Part shown: positions 20,812 to 33,171 of the stretch, piece after piece | Position numbering within the stretch: position 1 is the first letter of the stretch | Layout: each line of letters starts with the position of its first letter | From: Strongylocentrotus droebachiensis | Taxonomy: Eukaryota; Echinodermata; Echinoidea; Camarodonta; Strongylocentrotidae | Length of the DNA stretch: 64,000 bases | Reading direction: 5' to 3' | NCBI GenBank assembly: GCA_035222895.1 | Contig: JAVYIG010000603.1 | Location: 62,001 to 126,000, forward strand | Made by a program: the position numbers and the translations under genes | Notes under the pieces: model-generated | The model's input: the letters and a program-made list of their open reading frames with translations, nothing else | Told to the model about the DNA's origin: nothing | Database searches by the model: none

Positions 20812-22702
20812 AGGTGGTCTGTCAACGACAGATCACCTATTGATTTCGCTAGAATTTTCTTTCTTTCTTTCTTTCTTTCTTTATTTTTATTTCTTCCGTA
20901 CACTTTTTTGTACACACGTTCACTCGAAATCGACATGGTCAATTTCCTTCAAATTTCTGTCAGTCATCAAGCCCTATGATTTCAAGTCAAATTTACTTTT
21001 TCAAGGTCATTAGGTCATCGTGACGTCATCCAGGCGCCATTTTGTAAAAATCAGGTCATTATCATATCTCGATAACGAGTCATCAAAAATAAACCATATT
21101 TAGTATACATCAACTTCAGGTCAAAGGTCAACTAAAAATGTCAACAAATTCCGCGCGCGCACCTCGACGCGCACGTACGCGCGCATCAAAATTGTATAAT
21201 GCTCCGATTCGTTTAAAATTAATTTTGCATACGTTTCAGGCCATTTTAAGCATTTGTAAAATTTGCGCGCGCGTAATTATGCGCGCGCGTTTCCGCGCGT
21301 ATCCGCGCGTCCTGGCATTTTGCAACATAGAATCGCCAAATTTTTTCTGTTATCATATATATTACATTTTTCCAAGCATTTTGATACCTTATTTACCTTT
21401 TTCCGACCAGTAATAACGCAATTAGCGGCTGTCAAAGTTGAACGTACGCGCCGACATGCGCTATCTCTATCTACAATACATGGGCAAAAACATGCCTATA
21501 CAAAATTCATTTTAACTCTTCAGAATGGATAGATACCCCCCAATTTCTTTCATATTTAGATAGATTATGAGTTGCAGATATGATTTCATGTCTCATTTGA
21601 CCCTCAATTAACTCATGACGTCATCATAATGGCCTCCAAACTCAAAATTTTAATTTTCATATTATGACGTCAGCAGATTTCTGGAAAATAGACTGTATCT
21701 CTGTAAATATTGATCAATTTTCTTCCAAATTTCGATATGATCTAGCTGAGACAATTTTCTACAAATGCAGTTACCACGATATTTTATTTTGACAATGGCA
21801 TCGTGGCGTATTTTTGCGATTAAAGGAGGCATGTCAATTTTTCACATTTTGCGTGTATTCTCTATGGGACATGACTTTTTCTCAAAACTGGATTCTACAT
21901 CCTGTCTTTTGCGAGCAATATCTCCGTCGTTTTAGCTTTGTTTACGCTGAACTTTGAGTATGTTGTAGCTGAGACAATAAGCTATCACAAGTGTGCCCTT
22001 TATTTTTCGATCAGATGCCGGGATCATGCTCATATTTCAATTACAAAGTGGGATTTGTGCATTCCATTTTCCGTTTACGTATAATCTCTATGGGAAATGT
22101 TTTGGTATATCGGTAACGCACTTGACTTCCGACCTCGAGGTCCCTGGTTCGAGTCCGGGCGTCTCCAACAATTTTTTTCTTCACTTTTTTTTCTTTTTGA
22201 CCATTCACTCTACCATCTCCTTTGAATATTAAAACACGTACAATCGCAAATAATGTAATAAACAACCATATTTACTTTATTATTACCCTATTATCACTAG
22301 ATCCATTACTTTTTGCGTGTAATCCTTATGGGAGATGACTTTTCTCAAATCTGGATTCTACATTCTTGTCTTTTGCGAGCAATATCGCCGTTATTTCGGC
22401 TTGATTTTTGTTGATTTTTGAGTATGTTGTAGCTGAGACTATATACTATCTAAATGTTCTCTCATTTTTTTCAGTCTGATGTCATCGTGGTCTGTTGATG
22501 ATAATCATCAACATCATCATGATCATCATCATCGTCATCACCATAACTATCAAGATCATCATCATCATCATCATCATGATGATCATCATTGTTTACATGT
22601 CTATATAACTTCTCCCTTTCTCAATATAATAAATATTATAATCTATCATAAGACTTGAAGACAGACCACCTAATTCGTCCCCATGACGAATTAAATGTCT
22701 AG
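20812..22702 (+). mobile_element. Helitron-like unit 1 of a tandem array
   Basis: Begins with the hairpin AGGTGGTCTGTC…AGATCACCT and ends with ACAGACCACCTAATTCGTC, an inverse of the start, then stem GACGAATT, AAATGT and CTAG before a T. A 3' hairpin a few bases before CTRR with T after it is the Helitron signature, and the paired terminal repeats resemble Helentron-like forms. Inside are alternating GCGCGC-rich tracts (21153-21310), a tRNA-like block and a CATCAT microsatellite. No Rep/helicase is encoded. Confidence 0.55.
22093..22167 (+). other. tRNA-like Pol III promoter block, unit 1
   Basis: GGTATATCGGTAACG fits an A box (TGGTATATCGG) and GGTTCGAGTCC is a perfect B box. T-arm CCTGG/CCGGG pairs and GGAAATG/CGTCTCC forms a plausible acceptor stem, but the anticodon loop is nine bases and no good D arm forms, so this is a tRNA-derived remnant rather than a tRNA gene. 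Confidence 0.55.
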
Positions 22703-22750
22703 TTAGGTGGTCTGTCAACGACAGATCACCTATTGATTTCGCTAGAATTT

Positions 22751-22798
<48 letters not shown>

Positions 22799-24567
22799 TA
22801 TTTTTATTTCTTCCGTACACTTTTTTGTACACACGTTCACTCGAAATCGACATGGTCAATTTCCTTCAAATTTCTGTCAGTCATCAAGCCTTATGATTTC
22901 AAGTCAAATTAACTTTTTCAAGGTCACTAGGTCATCGTGACGTCATCCAGGCGCCATTTTGTAAAAGTCAGGTCATTATCATATCTCGATAACGAGTCAT
23001 CAAAAATCAACTATATTTAATATACATCAACTTCAGGTCAAAGTTCAACTAAAAATGTCAACAAATTTTGCGCGCGCACCTCGACGCGCACGTACGCGCG
23101 TATCAAAATTTTAAAATGCTCAAATTCGTTCCAAATTAATTTTGCATACGTTTCAGGCCATTTTAAGCATTTTGCAAAAAAACGCGCGCACGGACATGCG
23201 CGCGCGTTTTCGCGCGTACTTGCATTTTGCAACGTAGAATCGCCAAATTTTCTCTGTCATCATATTTGGCACATTTTTTCAAGCATTTTGATACCTTGTT
23301 CAACTTTTTCTGCCCATTAATAACGGAATGAGCGTCCGTTTAAGATAATTACCGTGCGCGCGAGCTTTTGTAATACATAGCATACATGGGCAAAAACATG
23401 CCTGTACAAAATCCATTGTAGCGCTTTAGGATGCAAGGTGACCCCAAGTTTTTTTTCATATTTTGATAGAGTATGAATCGGAGATATGATTTCATGTTTC
23501 ATTTGACCCTCAATTAACTCATGACGTCATCATATGGCCTCCGAACTCAAAATTTCAATTTTCATATTATGACGTCAGCAGATTTTTGGAAAATTGATTG
23601 TATCTCTGCAAATGTTGATCAATTTTCTTTCAAATTTTGATATGTTCTACCTTAGAATATTCTCTACAAATGCAGTCACCACGATATTTCATTTTGACAA
23701 AGGCATCATGGCGTATTTTTGCGATTAAAGGAGGCATGTCAATTTTTCACATTTTGCGTGTATTCTCTATGGGACATGACTTTTTCTCAAAACTGGATTC
23801 TACATTCTCGTCTTTCGCGAGCAATATCTCCGTCGTTTTATTTTTGTTAAGGCTGAGCTTTGAGTATGTTGTAGCTGAGACAATAAGCTATCACAAGTGT
23901 GCCCTTTATTTTTCGATCAGATGCCGGGATCATGCTCATATTTCACTTACAAAGTGGGATTTGAGAATTCTTTTTTCCGTTTACGTGTAATCTCTATAGG
24001 AAATGTTTTGGTATATCGGTAACGCACTTGACTTCCGACCTCGAGGTTCCTGGTTCGAGTCCGGGCGTCTCCAACAATTTTTTTTCTTCACTTTTTTTTC
24101 TTTTTGACCTTTCACTGTACCATCTCCTTTGAATATTAAAACATGTAAAATCGCAAATAATGTAATAAACAACCATATTTACTTTATTATTACCCTATTA
24201 TCACTTGATACATTACTTTTTGCGTGTAATCCTTATGGGAGATGACTTTTTCTCAAATCTGCATTCTACATTCTTGTCTTTTGCGAGCAATATCGCCGTT
24301 ATTTCGGCTTGATTTTTGTTGATTTTTTAGTATGTTGTAGCTGAGACTATATACTATCTAAATGTTCTCTCATTTTTTTCAGTCTGATGTCATCATGGTC
24401 TGTTAATGATAATCATCAACATCATCATCATCATCATCATATTCGACATCACCATTACTATCAAGATCATCATCATCATGATCATCATGATGATCATCAT
24501 TGTTTACATGTCTATATAACTTGAAGGCAGACCACCTTATTCGTCCTCGTGACGAATTAAATTCTAG
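22703..24567 (+). mobile_element. Helitron-like unit 2
   Basis: Starts immediately after CTAG of unit 1 with TTAGGTGGTCTGTC and ends with GACGAATTAAATTCTAG. It is the most divergent copy, with different GCGCGC tracts (23068-23218) and an expanded TTTC microsatellite at 22754-22800. Confidence 0.55.
23999..24073 (+). other. tRNA-like Pol III promoter block, unit 2
   Basis: Same A and B boxes as in unit 1 (GGTATATCGGTAACGC, GGTTCGAGTCC), with one change (TTCC for TCCC) before the B box. Confidence 0.5.
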
Positions 24568-26391
24568 TTTATTTTTATTTCTTCCGTACACTTTTTTGTA
24601 CACACGTTCACTCGAAATCGACATGGTCAATTTCCTTCAAATTTCTGTCAGTCATCAAGCCTTATGATTTCAAGTCAAATCAACTTTTTCAAGGTCATTA
24701 GGTCATCGTGACGTCATCCAGGCGCCATTTTGTAAAAATCAGGTCATTATCATATCTCGATAACGAGTCATCAAAAATAAACCATATTAAGTATGCATCA
24801 ACTTCAGGTCAAAGGTCAACTAAAAATGTCAACAAATTCCGCGCGCGCACCTCGACGCGCACGTACGCGCGCATCAAAATTGTATAATGCTCCGATTCGT
24901 TTAAAATTAATTTTGCATACGTTTCAGGCCATTTTAAGAATTTGTAAAATTTGCGCGCGCGTAAATATGCGCGCGCGTTTCCGCGCGTATCCGCGCGTCC
25001 TGGCATTTTGCAACATAGAATCGCCAAATTTTTTCTGTTATCATATTTATTACATTTTTCCAAGCATTTTGATACCTTATTTACCTTTTTCCGACCAGTA
25101 ATAACGCAATTAGCGGCTGTCAAAGTTGAACGTACGCGCCGACCTGCGCTATCTGTATCCACAATACATGGGCAAAAACATGCCTATACAAAATTCATTT
25201 TAACTCTTCAGAATGGATAGATACCTCCCAATTTCTTTCATATTTAGATAGATTATGAGTTGCAGATATGATTTCATGTCTCATTTGACCCTCAATTAAC
25301 TCATGACGTCATCATAATGGCCTCCAAACTCAAAATTTTAATTTTCATATTATGACGTCAGCAGATTTCTGGAAAATAGACTGTATCTCTGTAAATATTG
25401 ATCAATTTTCTTCCAAATTTTGATATGATCTAGCTGAGACAATTTTCTACAAATGCAGTCACCACGATATTTTATTTTGACAATGGCATCGTGGCGTATT
25501 TTTGCGATTAAAGGAGGCATGTCAATTTTTCACATTTTGCGTGTATTCTCTATGGGACATGACTTTTTCTCAAAACTGGATTCTACATCCTGTCTTTTGC
25601 GAGCAATATCTCCGTCGTTTTAGCTTTGTTTACGCTGAACTTTGAGTATGTTGTAGCTGAGACAATAGGCTATCACAACTGTGTCCTTTATTTTTCGATC
25701 AGATGCCGGGATCATGCTCATATTTCAATTACAAAGTGGGATTTGTGCATTCCATTTTCCGTTTACGTGTAATCTCTATGGGAAATGTTTTGGTATATCG
25801 GTAACGCACTTGACTTCCGACCTCGAGGTCCCTGGTTCGAGTCCGGGCGTCTCCAACAATTTTTTTTCTTCACTTTTTTTTCTTTTTGACCATTCACTCT
25901 ACCATCTCCTTTGAATATTAAAACACGTACAATCGCAAATAATGTAATAAACAACCATATTTACTTTATTATTACCCTATTATCACTAGATCCATTACTT
26001 TTTGCGTGTAATCCTTATGGGAGATGACTTTTCTCAAATCTGGATTCTACATTCTTGTCTTTTGCGAGCAATATCGCCGTTATTTCGGCTTGATTTTTGT
26101 TGATTTTTGAGTATGTTGTAGCTGAGACTATATACTATCTAAATGTTCTCTCATTTTTTTCAGTCTGATGTCATCGTGGTCTGTTGATGATAATCATCAA
26201 CATCATCATGATCATCATCATCGTCATCACCATTACTATCAAGATCATCATCATCATCATCATCATGATGATCATCATTGTTTACATGTCTATATAACTT
26301 CTCCCTTTCTCAATATAGTAAATATTATAATCTATCATAAGACTTGAAGACAGACCACCTAAATCGTCCCCATGACGAATTAAATGTCTAG
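24568..26391 (+). mobile_element. Helitron-like unit 3, lacking the 5' hairpin
   Basis: Begins at TTTATTTTTATTTCTTCCG right after CTAG of unit 2, so the AGGTGGTCTGT hairpin and TTTC tract are absent. The rest is close to unit 1, ending with CCATGACGAATTAAATGT and CTAG. Confidence 0.55.
25781..25855 (+). other. tRNA-like Pol III promoter block, unit 3
   Basis: A and B boxes identical to unit 1. Preservation of the B box in all four units contrasts with drift in the tracts around it. Confidence 0.5.
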
Positions 26392-28206
26392 TTTATTTTT
26401 ATTTCTTCCGTACACTTTTTTGTACACACGTTCACTCGAAATCGACATGGTCAATTTCCTTCAAATTTCTGTCAGTCATCAAGCCTTATGATTTCAAGTC
26501 AAATCAACTTTTTCAAGGTCATTAGGTCATCGTGACGTCATCCAGGCGCCATTTTGTAAAAATCAGGTCATTATCATATCTCGATAACGAGTCGTCAAAA
26601 ATAAACCATATTTAGTATACATCAACTTCAGGTCAAAGGTCAACTAAAAATGTCAACAAATTCCGCGCGCGCACCTCGACGCGCACGTACGCGCGCATCA
26701 AAATTGTATAATGCTCCGATTCGTTTAAAATTAATTTTGCATACGTTTCAGGCCATTTTAAGCATTTGTAAAATTTGCGCGCGCGTAATAATGCGCGCGC
26801 GTCCTGGCATTTTGCAACATAGAATCGCCAAATTTTTTCTGTTATCATATATATTACATTTTTCCAAGCATTTTGATACCTTATTTACCTTTTTCCGACC
26901 AGTAATAACGCAATTAGCGGCTGTCAAAGTTGAACGTACGCGCCGACCTGCGCTAACTGTATCCACAATACATGGGCAAAAACATGCCTATACAAAATTC
27001 ATTTTAACTCTTCAGAATGGATAGATACCCCCCAATTTCTTTCATATTTAGATAGATTATGAGTTGCAGATATGATTTCATGTCTCATTTGACCCTCAAT
27101 TAACTCATGACGTCATCATAATGGCCTCCAAACTCAAAATTTTAATTTTCATATTATGACGTCAGCAGATTTCTGGAAAATAGACTGTATCTCTGTAAAT
27201 ATTGATCAATTTTCTTCCAAATTTTGATATGATCTAGCTGAGACAATTTTCTACAAATGCAGTCACCACGATATTTTATTTTGACAATGGCATCGTGGCG
27301 TATTTTTGCGATTAAAGGAGGCATGTCAATTTTTCACATTTTGCGTGTATTCTCTATGGGACATGACTTTTTCTCAAAACTGGATTCTACATCCTGTCTT
27401 TTGCGAGCAATATCTCCGTCGTTTTAGCTTTGTTTACGCTGAACTTTGAGTATGTTGTAGCTGAGACAATAAGCGATCACATGTGCCCTTTATTTTTCGA
27501 TCAGATGCCGGGATCATGCTCATATTTCAATTACAAAGTGGGATTTGTGCATTCCATTTTCCGTTTACGTGTAATCTCTATGGGAAATGTTTTGGTATAT
27601 CGGTAACGCACTTGGCTTCCGACCTCGAGGTCCCTGGTTCGAGTCCGGGCGTCTCCAACAATTTTTTTTCTTCACTTTTTTTTCTTTTTGACCATTCACT
27701 CTACCATCTCCTTTGAATATTAAAACACGTACAATCGCAAATAATGTAATAAACAACCATATTTACTTTATTATTACCCTATTATCACTAGATCCATTAC
27801 TTTTTGCGTGTAATCCTTATGGGAGATGACTTTTCTCAAATCTGGATTCTACATTCTTGTCTTTTGCGAGCAATATCGCCGTTATTTCGGCTTGATTTTT
27901 GTTGATTTTTGAGTATGTTGTAGCTGAGACTATATACTATCTAAATGTTCTCTCATTTTTTTCAGTCTGATGTCATCGTGGTCTGTTGATGATAATCATC
28001 AACATCATCATGATCATGATCATGATCATCATCATCGTCATCACCATTACTATCAAGATCATCATCATCATCATCATCATCATGATCATCATTGTTTACA
28101 TGTCTATATAACTTCTCCCTTTTTTCAATATAGTAAACATTATAATCTATCATAATACTTGAAGACAGACCACCTAATTCGTCTCCATGACGAATTAAAT
28201 TTCTAG
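26392..28206 (+). mobile_element. Helitron-like unit 4, lacking the 5' hairpin
   Basis: Begins with the same internal junction as unit 3 and ends GACGAATTAAATTTCTAG at the return to the host intron. A small deletion shortens the GCGCGC tract near 26795. The array occupies the intron between CCP exons E and D. Confidence 0.55.
27583..27657 (+). other. tRNA-like Pol III promoter block, unit 4
   Basis: Same as unit 1 except CACTTGGCTT for CACTTGACTT in the anticodon region. Confidence 0.5.
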
Positions 28207-28510
28207 TTTTTTATTGTCCTTAGTTTCATCATAACTCTACCGTTATTGTTAAAGATTTTGACTGTCTTCATATTCATTTTGTGACGTTTTGAGCGTAAAT
28301 TGCTGTATACCCACGCCATACACCAGTCTCTAGGTCAAAACACTTCCAGTCCCATCTATATACTTCATCGATCATTACTTGGGATGCACGTCTCCAAAAC
28401 TCACTTGCTACGCCCTGCTCTGTATCCGCGCAACACTTCTTCTTCTACGACGATACTCAGCAGGATCCATAAGTCAGGATGTAGTGCTGAGAAATAAACT
28501 AGTTCTTGGT

Positions 28511-31500
28511 CTAGATGCTGAGTGGAAGCGCTCCCTTGAAGCCCTCCAGTGAAGTAGCGTCAAGGGTGATCTTCGAAAATGCATTCCACGCAGTTACTGT
28601 CTGAGGGGAAAATGAGTTCTGGTAGAGTTGGGTGCGGGATGGGATAGCCAGCAACTTCTTTGAGTGATACTGTCGTGTGTTGCTGGCAATCATGGGTGCT
28701 GTGTAATGGTGTACATTGATGGCTACTGTGTTGTTTTGGATCTTGTACATGAGGTGGAGGCTTGCAGCATTTCTTCTCCTCTCCAGGCTCTCTCATTTCA
28801 GATGTTGAATCATGGCCGAGACACTGGCCATACGACGATATCTCTGGAGGGTGAATCTTGCTGCTCGCCTTTGTACTGCCTCGATTTGGGATGTATGCTT
28901 GTTTGTGTGAGGGTTCCAGACCGAGCAACAGTATTCCAGATGAGGTCTAACAAGAGAGAAGTAGGCTTGTTGGCGGATCTTTTGTGAGGTTTTGCGGAGA
29001 TTTCTGCTGACTAGTCCCAGCATCCGATTGGCTCGGGATGTGATGTTGTTCATGTGGCCTTGCCAGGACAAGTTGGATGAGAAAGTCAGTCCTAGATACC
29101 GGAGATCTGTTACCAACGCAAGAGGAGTGTCTCCTAGCGTGTATGTCGTGGTGATGGCTTTCCGACGTAGGGAGAATGTGATGTGGTAGCATTTCTCGGT
29201 GTTGAATTTCATCTGCCCTGTGTTAACCCATGAATGCAGCCTGTTGAGATCTTGTCGTAGGGCTTGGCTATCAGTGACATCAGTGTTCGGACGGTATAGA
29301 AGACAATCATCAGCAAAGAGTCGGATTTTGGAAGAGATCCCATCTACTATGTCATTGATGAACGATATAAACAGAAGTGGGCCGACAACTGTGCCCTGCG
29401 GTACCCCAGAGGTGACTGGAACCCATTCAGATGACTCTCCATCTACAATAACACGTTGTAACCTTTCAGTTAGGAACACCCTGATCCATCTGATAAGGTT
29501 GTCCTGGGTCCCATAGTGATGGAGCTTATGGAGGAGGCGGTTATGGGGTACACGGTCAAAGGCTTTGGAGAAGTCTAATGCAACTGCATCAACTTGCTCT
29601 CTCTGGTCTAGAGAGTGTGCAACATCTTGAGATGTAATGATCAGCTGGGCCTCACATGAATGGCCAGGACGAAAGCCATGCTGAACATCATTGAGAATAT
29701 TATTTTCGTCATAGTGATCCATGATATTGCTGAAAATGACATGTTCGAGCAGTTTACTGCAGATGGACGTGATTGATACAGGGCGGTAGTTGGAGGCCTT
29801 GTTCCTGTCTCCTTTCTTGAATATTGGTAAGATGTTTGCAAGACGCCAGTCAGATGGTTCTGTTCCTGTATCTAGAGATTGTTGAAAGATAAAGGTCAGG
29901 ATCGGTGCAATGTCTTCAGCAAAGAACTTCAAGATCCTTCCTAGTATGCCATCTGGTCCAGTGGCTTTGCTAACATTTATAGCTTTCAGTAGCGTGACAA
30001 TGCCTTCCACAGACATTTCAATGCTCTCCATTAAAGGAAACACGGGTTGTCTAAGATCTGGAATGTTCGAGTTATCCTCCAGTGTGAAAACTGATTGGAA
30101 TTGGTCGTTCAGTGCAGTTGCTTTCCCTTTACTGTATGATACAAGCGTTTCGTCACACTTGAGGGATCCAACTCCAGATGACTCTTGCTTTCTGGATTTG
30201 ATGAACTTCCAGAGTGCTTTGTTTTTCTTGTCATCAGGAGAGAACATCTTGTTTTGATAAGTCCAGTAGTTATGACGAAGTTGAGATCTTAATTCTTTCT
30301 GATAATTCTTGTACTTAAGCCAATCATCTGGTGTTTTTGAAGCTTTAGCTTTATTGTACAGTGCATGCTTTCTTCTGACTCCTCTCTTTATGGTGATTGC
30401 GATCCAGGGGCTGGTTCTTTTCTTTCCAGACACCTTTGTTGGAATGTAACTCTCCATGAGGTCTCCAATCTCTGTTTTGAAGTCATCCCAGTTCTGCTGT
30501 ACTGTTCTAGGTTCTGGGCTGCTACGTAAGAAAGAAGACTGGAACTTGAGGAGATCTGCACGCATGCCGGTTGTATCAGCTTTATTATACATGAATACTT
30601 TCCGAGCTTTCTTCCTTGAGATTGATGGAGTTTAGTTAACTCTAAAGCTCACGATGTCGTGGTCACTGATACCTGCTGTGACTTTGCACTCATCAATGAA
30701 GGCTGGATGGGTAGTGAGAACAAGATCAAGGATGTTCTCTGTAGCGCCTGCTGGTCTGGTAGGCTCTTTGACCATCTGCTCCAAGTAAAAGTCGTTGCTT
30801 ATGTCAATAAGGCAAGAGCATTTTCTTCCTTCGTTAGCATAGGGCTTAACTGTGCGGTTGGACCAATCGATGTAAGGTAAGTTGAAGTCACCAGCAACAA
30901 GTATGGTCGAGTTTCTCATGCTCCTGGAGATGTACTGCATGGATTCAGAGAGGTGTTGTCTGTCCGAGTTGGGAGGCCTATAGAATACTCCTATGAGTAA
31001 TGGCTTAAAACCTTGAATTTGTAGAGAGATCCACATCAACTCAGTCTGCGATGTACAAATGCTGCATTCAGTAGCTATGAAAGTATCTCTTATCATGATG
31101 AAGACTCCTCCTTTTCTAGCACATGTCCTATCCTTTCTGTATGTGGTAAAGCCTATCGGAGTGACCTCAGAATTAAGGATGTCTGGTTTTAAATGCGACT
31201 CTGTTCCAATGATAACGTCAGGTTTGTGATCGTCTATCATTGCTTCCAAGTGAGGAATTTTGTTGTAAAGTCCATCACAATTTACAAGGATACATTTAAT
31301 ACTTTTGAGGGGACGCATGTTCCTGTCCCTATTTTGTAGGTTGTTTAGTATTCGGTGGAGGGCGAGGTTGCAGTACCTTGTTGATAAAACTACCGGTGGT
31401 AGGGTTGGAGGTACTATCTGCGTTAGATTTACCAGACTGCCTACAACTGTCCACTCGTTACCTATATTCTCTTGATCGTAATCGGGGCTGTAGCTTTGTT

Positions 31501-31525
31501 TGCAGTTTGATTCACACACTTCCAT
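28511..31525 (-). pseudogene. CR1-type ORF2: endonuclease and reverse transcriptase, two stops
   Basis: About 1,005 codons in one frame with two nonsense codons (TAA at 30632-30634 and TGA at 28793-28795, the latter at a Trp position). The APE-type endonuclease shows IIGTESHL, VAGDFNLPYIDW and SDHDIVSF. The RT shows ALDFSKAFDRVPH, GVPQGTVVGPLLF and FADDCLLY, then the C-terminal RRAARFTLQ and NAFSKITLDA region. Only two disabling changes in such a length means fairly recent decay. Confidence 0.88.
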
Positions 31526-31980
31526 GTATCGCCACGTCTAGAAAGTTTCATGGGAGGAACCGGCTCATTTTTAATTATTTCTCCAGTTTTACTTTCCGTG
31601 GACTTGCTACATCTCGAAATCTTGTTTACTCTGTGCCGAGGCCGAGGGGGCTCAACAGGATCATTTCCACTCTCATCGGACGAGGAAAGGCTTTCAAAGG
31701 GATTGCTCAAGTCGAGGCTAGAAGCAAAGTCGCTGGCAGGGTCAAAAAATGAGCTTGCAAGGTTTGTTATGTCGCAGGCGGGGCACAACCATATTGCATC
31801 TGGGTGTACAATAACACATTTCACTTCTACATTTGAGGTGTCACTGCAATTTAAGTGAAACCACGCCGTACAGTTTGTACACTGTATACCAGTTGATTTA
31901 ACAGCATATTCACACAGGCCGCAAGGATATTTTTGGCTTACGGCCTCTTCTACCTCGGTGTCTGGTAGTACTACTAGCAC
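31462..31980 (-). pseudogene. ORF1-like frame with a PHD-type zinc finger
   Basis: 172 residues. A finger of C-x2-C…C-x2-C…H-x2-C…C-x2-C type (CGLCEYAV, CTNCTAWFHLNC, WLCPAC) is followed by an acidic and then basic region. PHD-like fingers are known in ORF1 or the N-terminus of CR1/L2 elements. It overlaps the endonuclease frame by about 60 bp in a different frame, so a frameshift has occurred or translation is separate. Confidence 0.7.
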
Positions 31981-32081
31981 TAGTACTAGATTTACATGTA
32001 GGTCTAGTAGTAGTAGTAGGACTAATAGTGTTACTTAAATCATCAACTTTAGTAGTTGTCGATGCCGATGGGCCTGGATTG

Positions 32082-32453
32082 AGGTCACCATGGCAACCAC
32101 GGTAACACTGAAGTCTTTTGTTATGCGAATCATATTCTCCATACTATTTTATAACCGAAGCTCTTTTAAGTTCAACATTTCGTCTTTGAACACAAATGGA
32201 TTGGGCTGAATGGAGAAATACAGTAGCCGCATCTAAGACTTGGAACAGCATCCCTCTTTCCATAAGGGAAATTACCTGTCTTGCCAGCAGCAAAAGATCC
32301 CTCAAAACTATGAATCTCCCGTCGCGGCTGGTGATAATATATGGTTGCCACTATACAAGAATGGGATTCATAGCATGAGGATTTTGTTAAACGAGAAGTT
32401 ACTGAGTCAAAATCCTTAACCAATATACCACAGTGCTCGCATATTACACTTAC
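32082..32453 (-). repeat. Right part of the third 1.43-kb intron block
   Basis: Continues the block left at 28437: GGTCACCATGGCAACCACGG, the old CR1/L2 3' end (KTWNSIPLSIREITCL) and GGGATTCATAGCATGAGG. It leads into CCP exon E and lacks the short GGGACTTT MITE seen in the other copies, so it may be the ancestral form. Confidence 0.75.
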
Positions 32454-32636
32454 CCTCACATTCAGGAAACGTTTTCGAGAAATTTCCTGAGCTCGTGCAG
32501 GTAACAGACGATGGACCAATTAGGTTATAACCAGTCGGACAAGAGAAGTTGCATCGTTGATTGTAGCGTACTGAATCACCGGGTGAACACGAAGAATTTA
32601 CGTTTTCGCCTACTGAAGTTGCGGTGCACGTTATCT
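32454..32636 (-). CDS. CCP (sushi) exon E
   Basis: A 183-nt exon, phase 1-1, with acceptor CTCAG then AGATAACG. It reads ITCTATSVGENVNSSC, then RYNQRCNFSC, VTCTSSG and NFSKTFPECEG. The N-terminal half resembles exons B-D (ENVNSSC), the middle resembles F-H (GDSVRYNQRC), so the copy looks like a mosaic of the two groups. Its upstream intron is the one split by the CR1 element and the Helitron-like array. Confidence 0.75.
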
Positions 32637-32988
32637 CTGAGTTATAATATTGAAAGAAACAGGCAAATCATGAGTTTCTTAGAAACATTCAAACAGTCTT
32701 GCATTAATATTCATGTATCCTACCTTAATTTCCGAAACTTCCTTAATTTACGAAACTCTCATTCCTTGTTGCTAACCCCAATCGAAGAGCATATCGTCGT
32801 GCCCTGAACTATGGATGTAGTAAATAACTTGAAAGAGAAGAAAAGTGGAGGATACGACCGTATACAACTTTATGAAGTCAACATATTTCTGGTGATGACC
32901 CATGACCCATGATCCAGAACGAAGAACCTCTCGTAGGAGAGTCAAGAACCTACATGAATATACCACAGTGCTCCTATATTACACTTAC

Positions 32989-33171
32989 CCTCACATTCAG
33001 GAAACGATTCAGAGAAACTTCCTGAGCTCGTGCAGATAACAGACGATGGACCAATTAGGTTATAACCAGTCGGACAAGAGAAGTTGCATCGTTGATTGTA
33101 GCGTACTGAATCACTGGGTGAACACGAAGAAGATATGTTTTCTTCTAATGAAGGTACGGTGCACGTTATTA
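32989..33171 (-). CDS. CCP (sushi) exon F
   Basis: A 183-nt exon, phase 1-1, 532 bp from G and sharing the same 4-bp deletion upstream of the acceptor. Distinctive residues are PTGYNLIGPSSVICTSSG. The flanking intron is almost identical to that of G, so F and G are products of a recent tandem duplication. Confidence 0.78.

Larger units (their letters stand above)
28437..32082 (-). mobile_element. CR1-type non-LTR retrotransposon, near full length
   Basis: It splits the third copy of the 1.43-kb intron block: CGCGCAACACTT on the left and GAGGTCACCATGGCAACC on the right are contiguous in copies 1 and 2 (about 17727 and 19160). The 3' end at the left finishes in a short GAA repeat, as CR1/L2 elements end in microsatellite tails rather than poly(A). 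Content from 5' to 3': PHD-type finger frame, endonuclease, reverse transcriptase. Confidence 0.85.

Noticed and set aside
20597..20880. CRISPR-like repeats with variable spacers
   Set aside because: The intervals are low-complexity T/A tracts, there are no cas genes, and the DNA is animal; they are transposon end repeats.
21138..21413. Open frames rich in ARAR/RVIMRARFRAY in the Helitron-like units
   Set aside because: They arise from GCGCGC tracts, occur in several frames and on both strands, and change between units.
22093..22167. Functional tRNA gene
   Set aside because: The anticodon loop is nine bases, the D arm does not pair well, and it is repeated as part of a mobile unit.
22041..22265. 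Minus-strand open frames with PDSNQGPRGRK or ARTRTRDLEVG in the repeat units
   Set aside because: They are translations of the tRNA-like B-box region in reverse; such peptides are a known kind of spurious protein.
27962..28155. His-rich and Asp-rich open frames
   Set aside because: They are translations of a CATCAT microsatellite.
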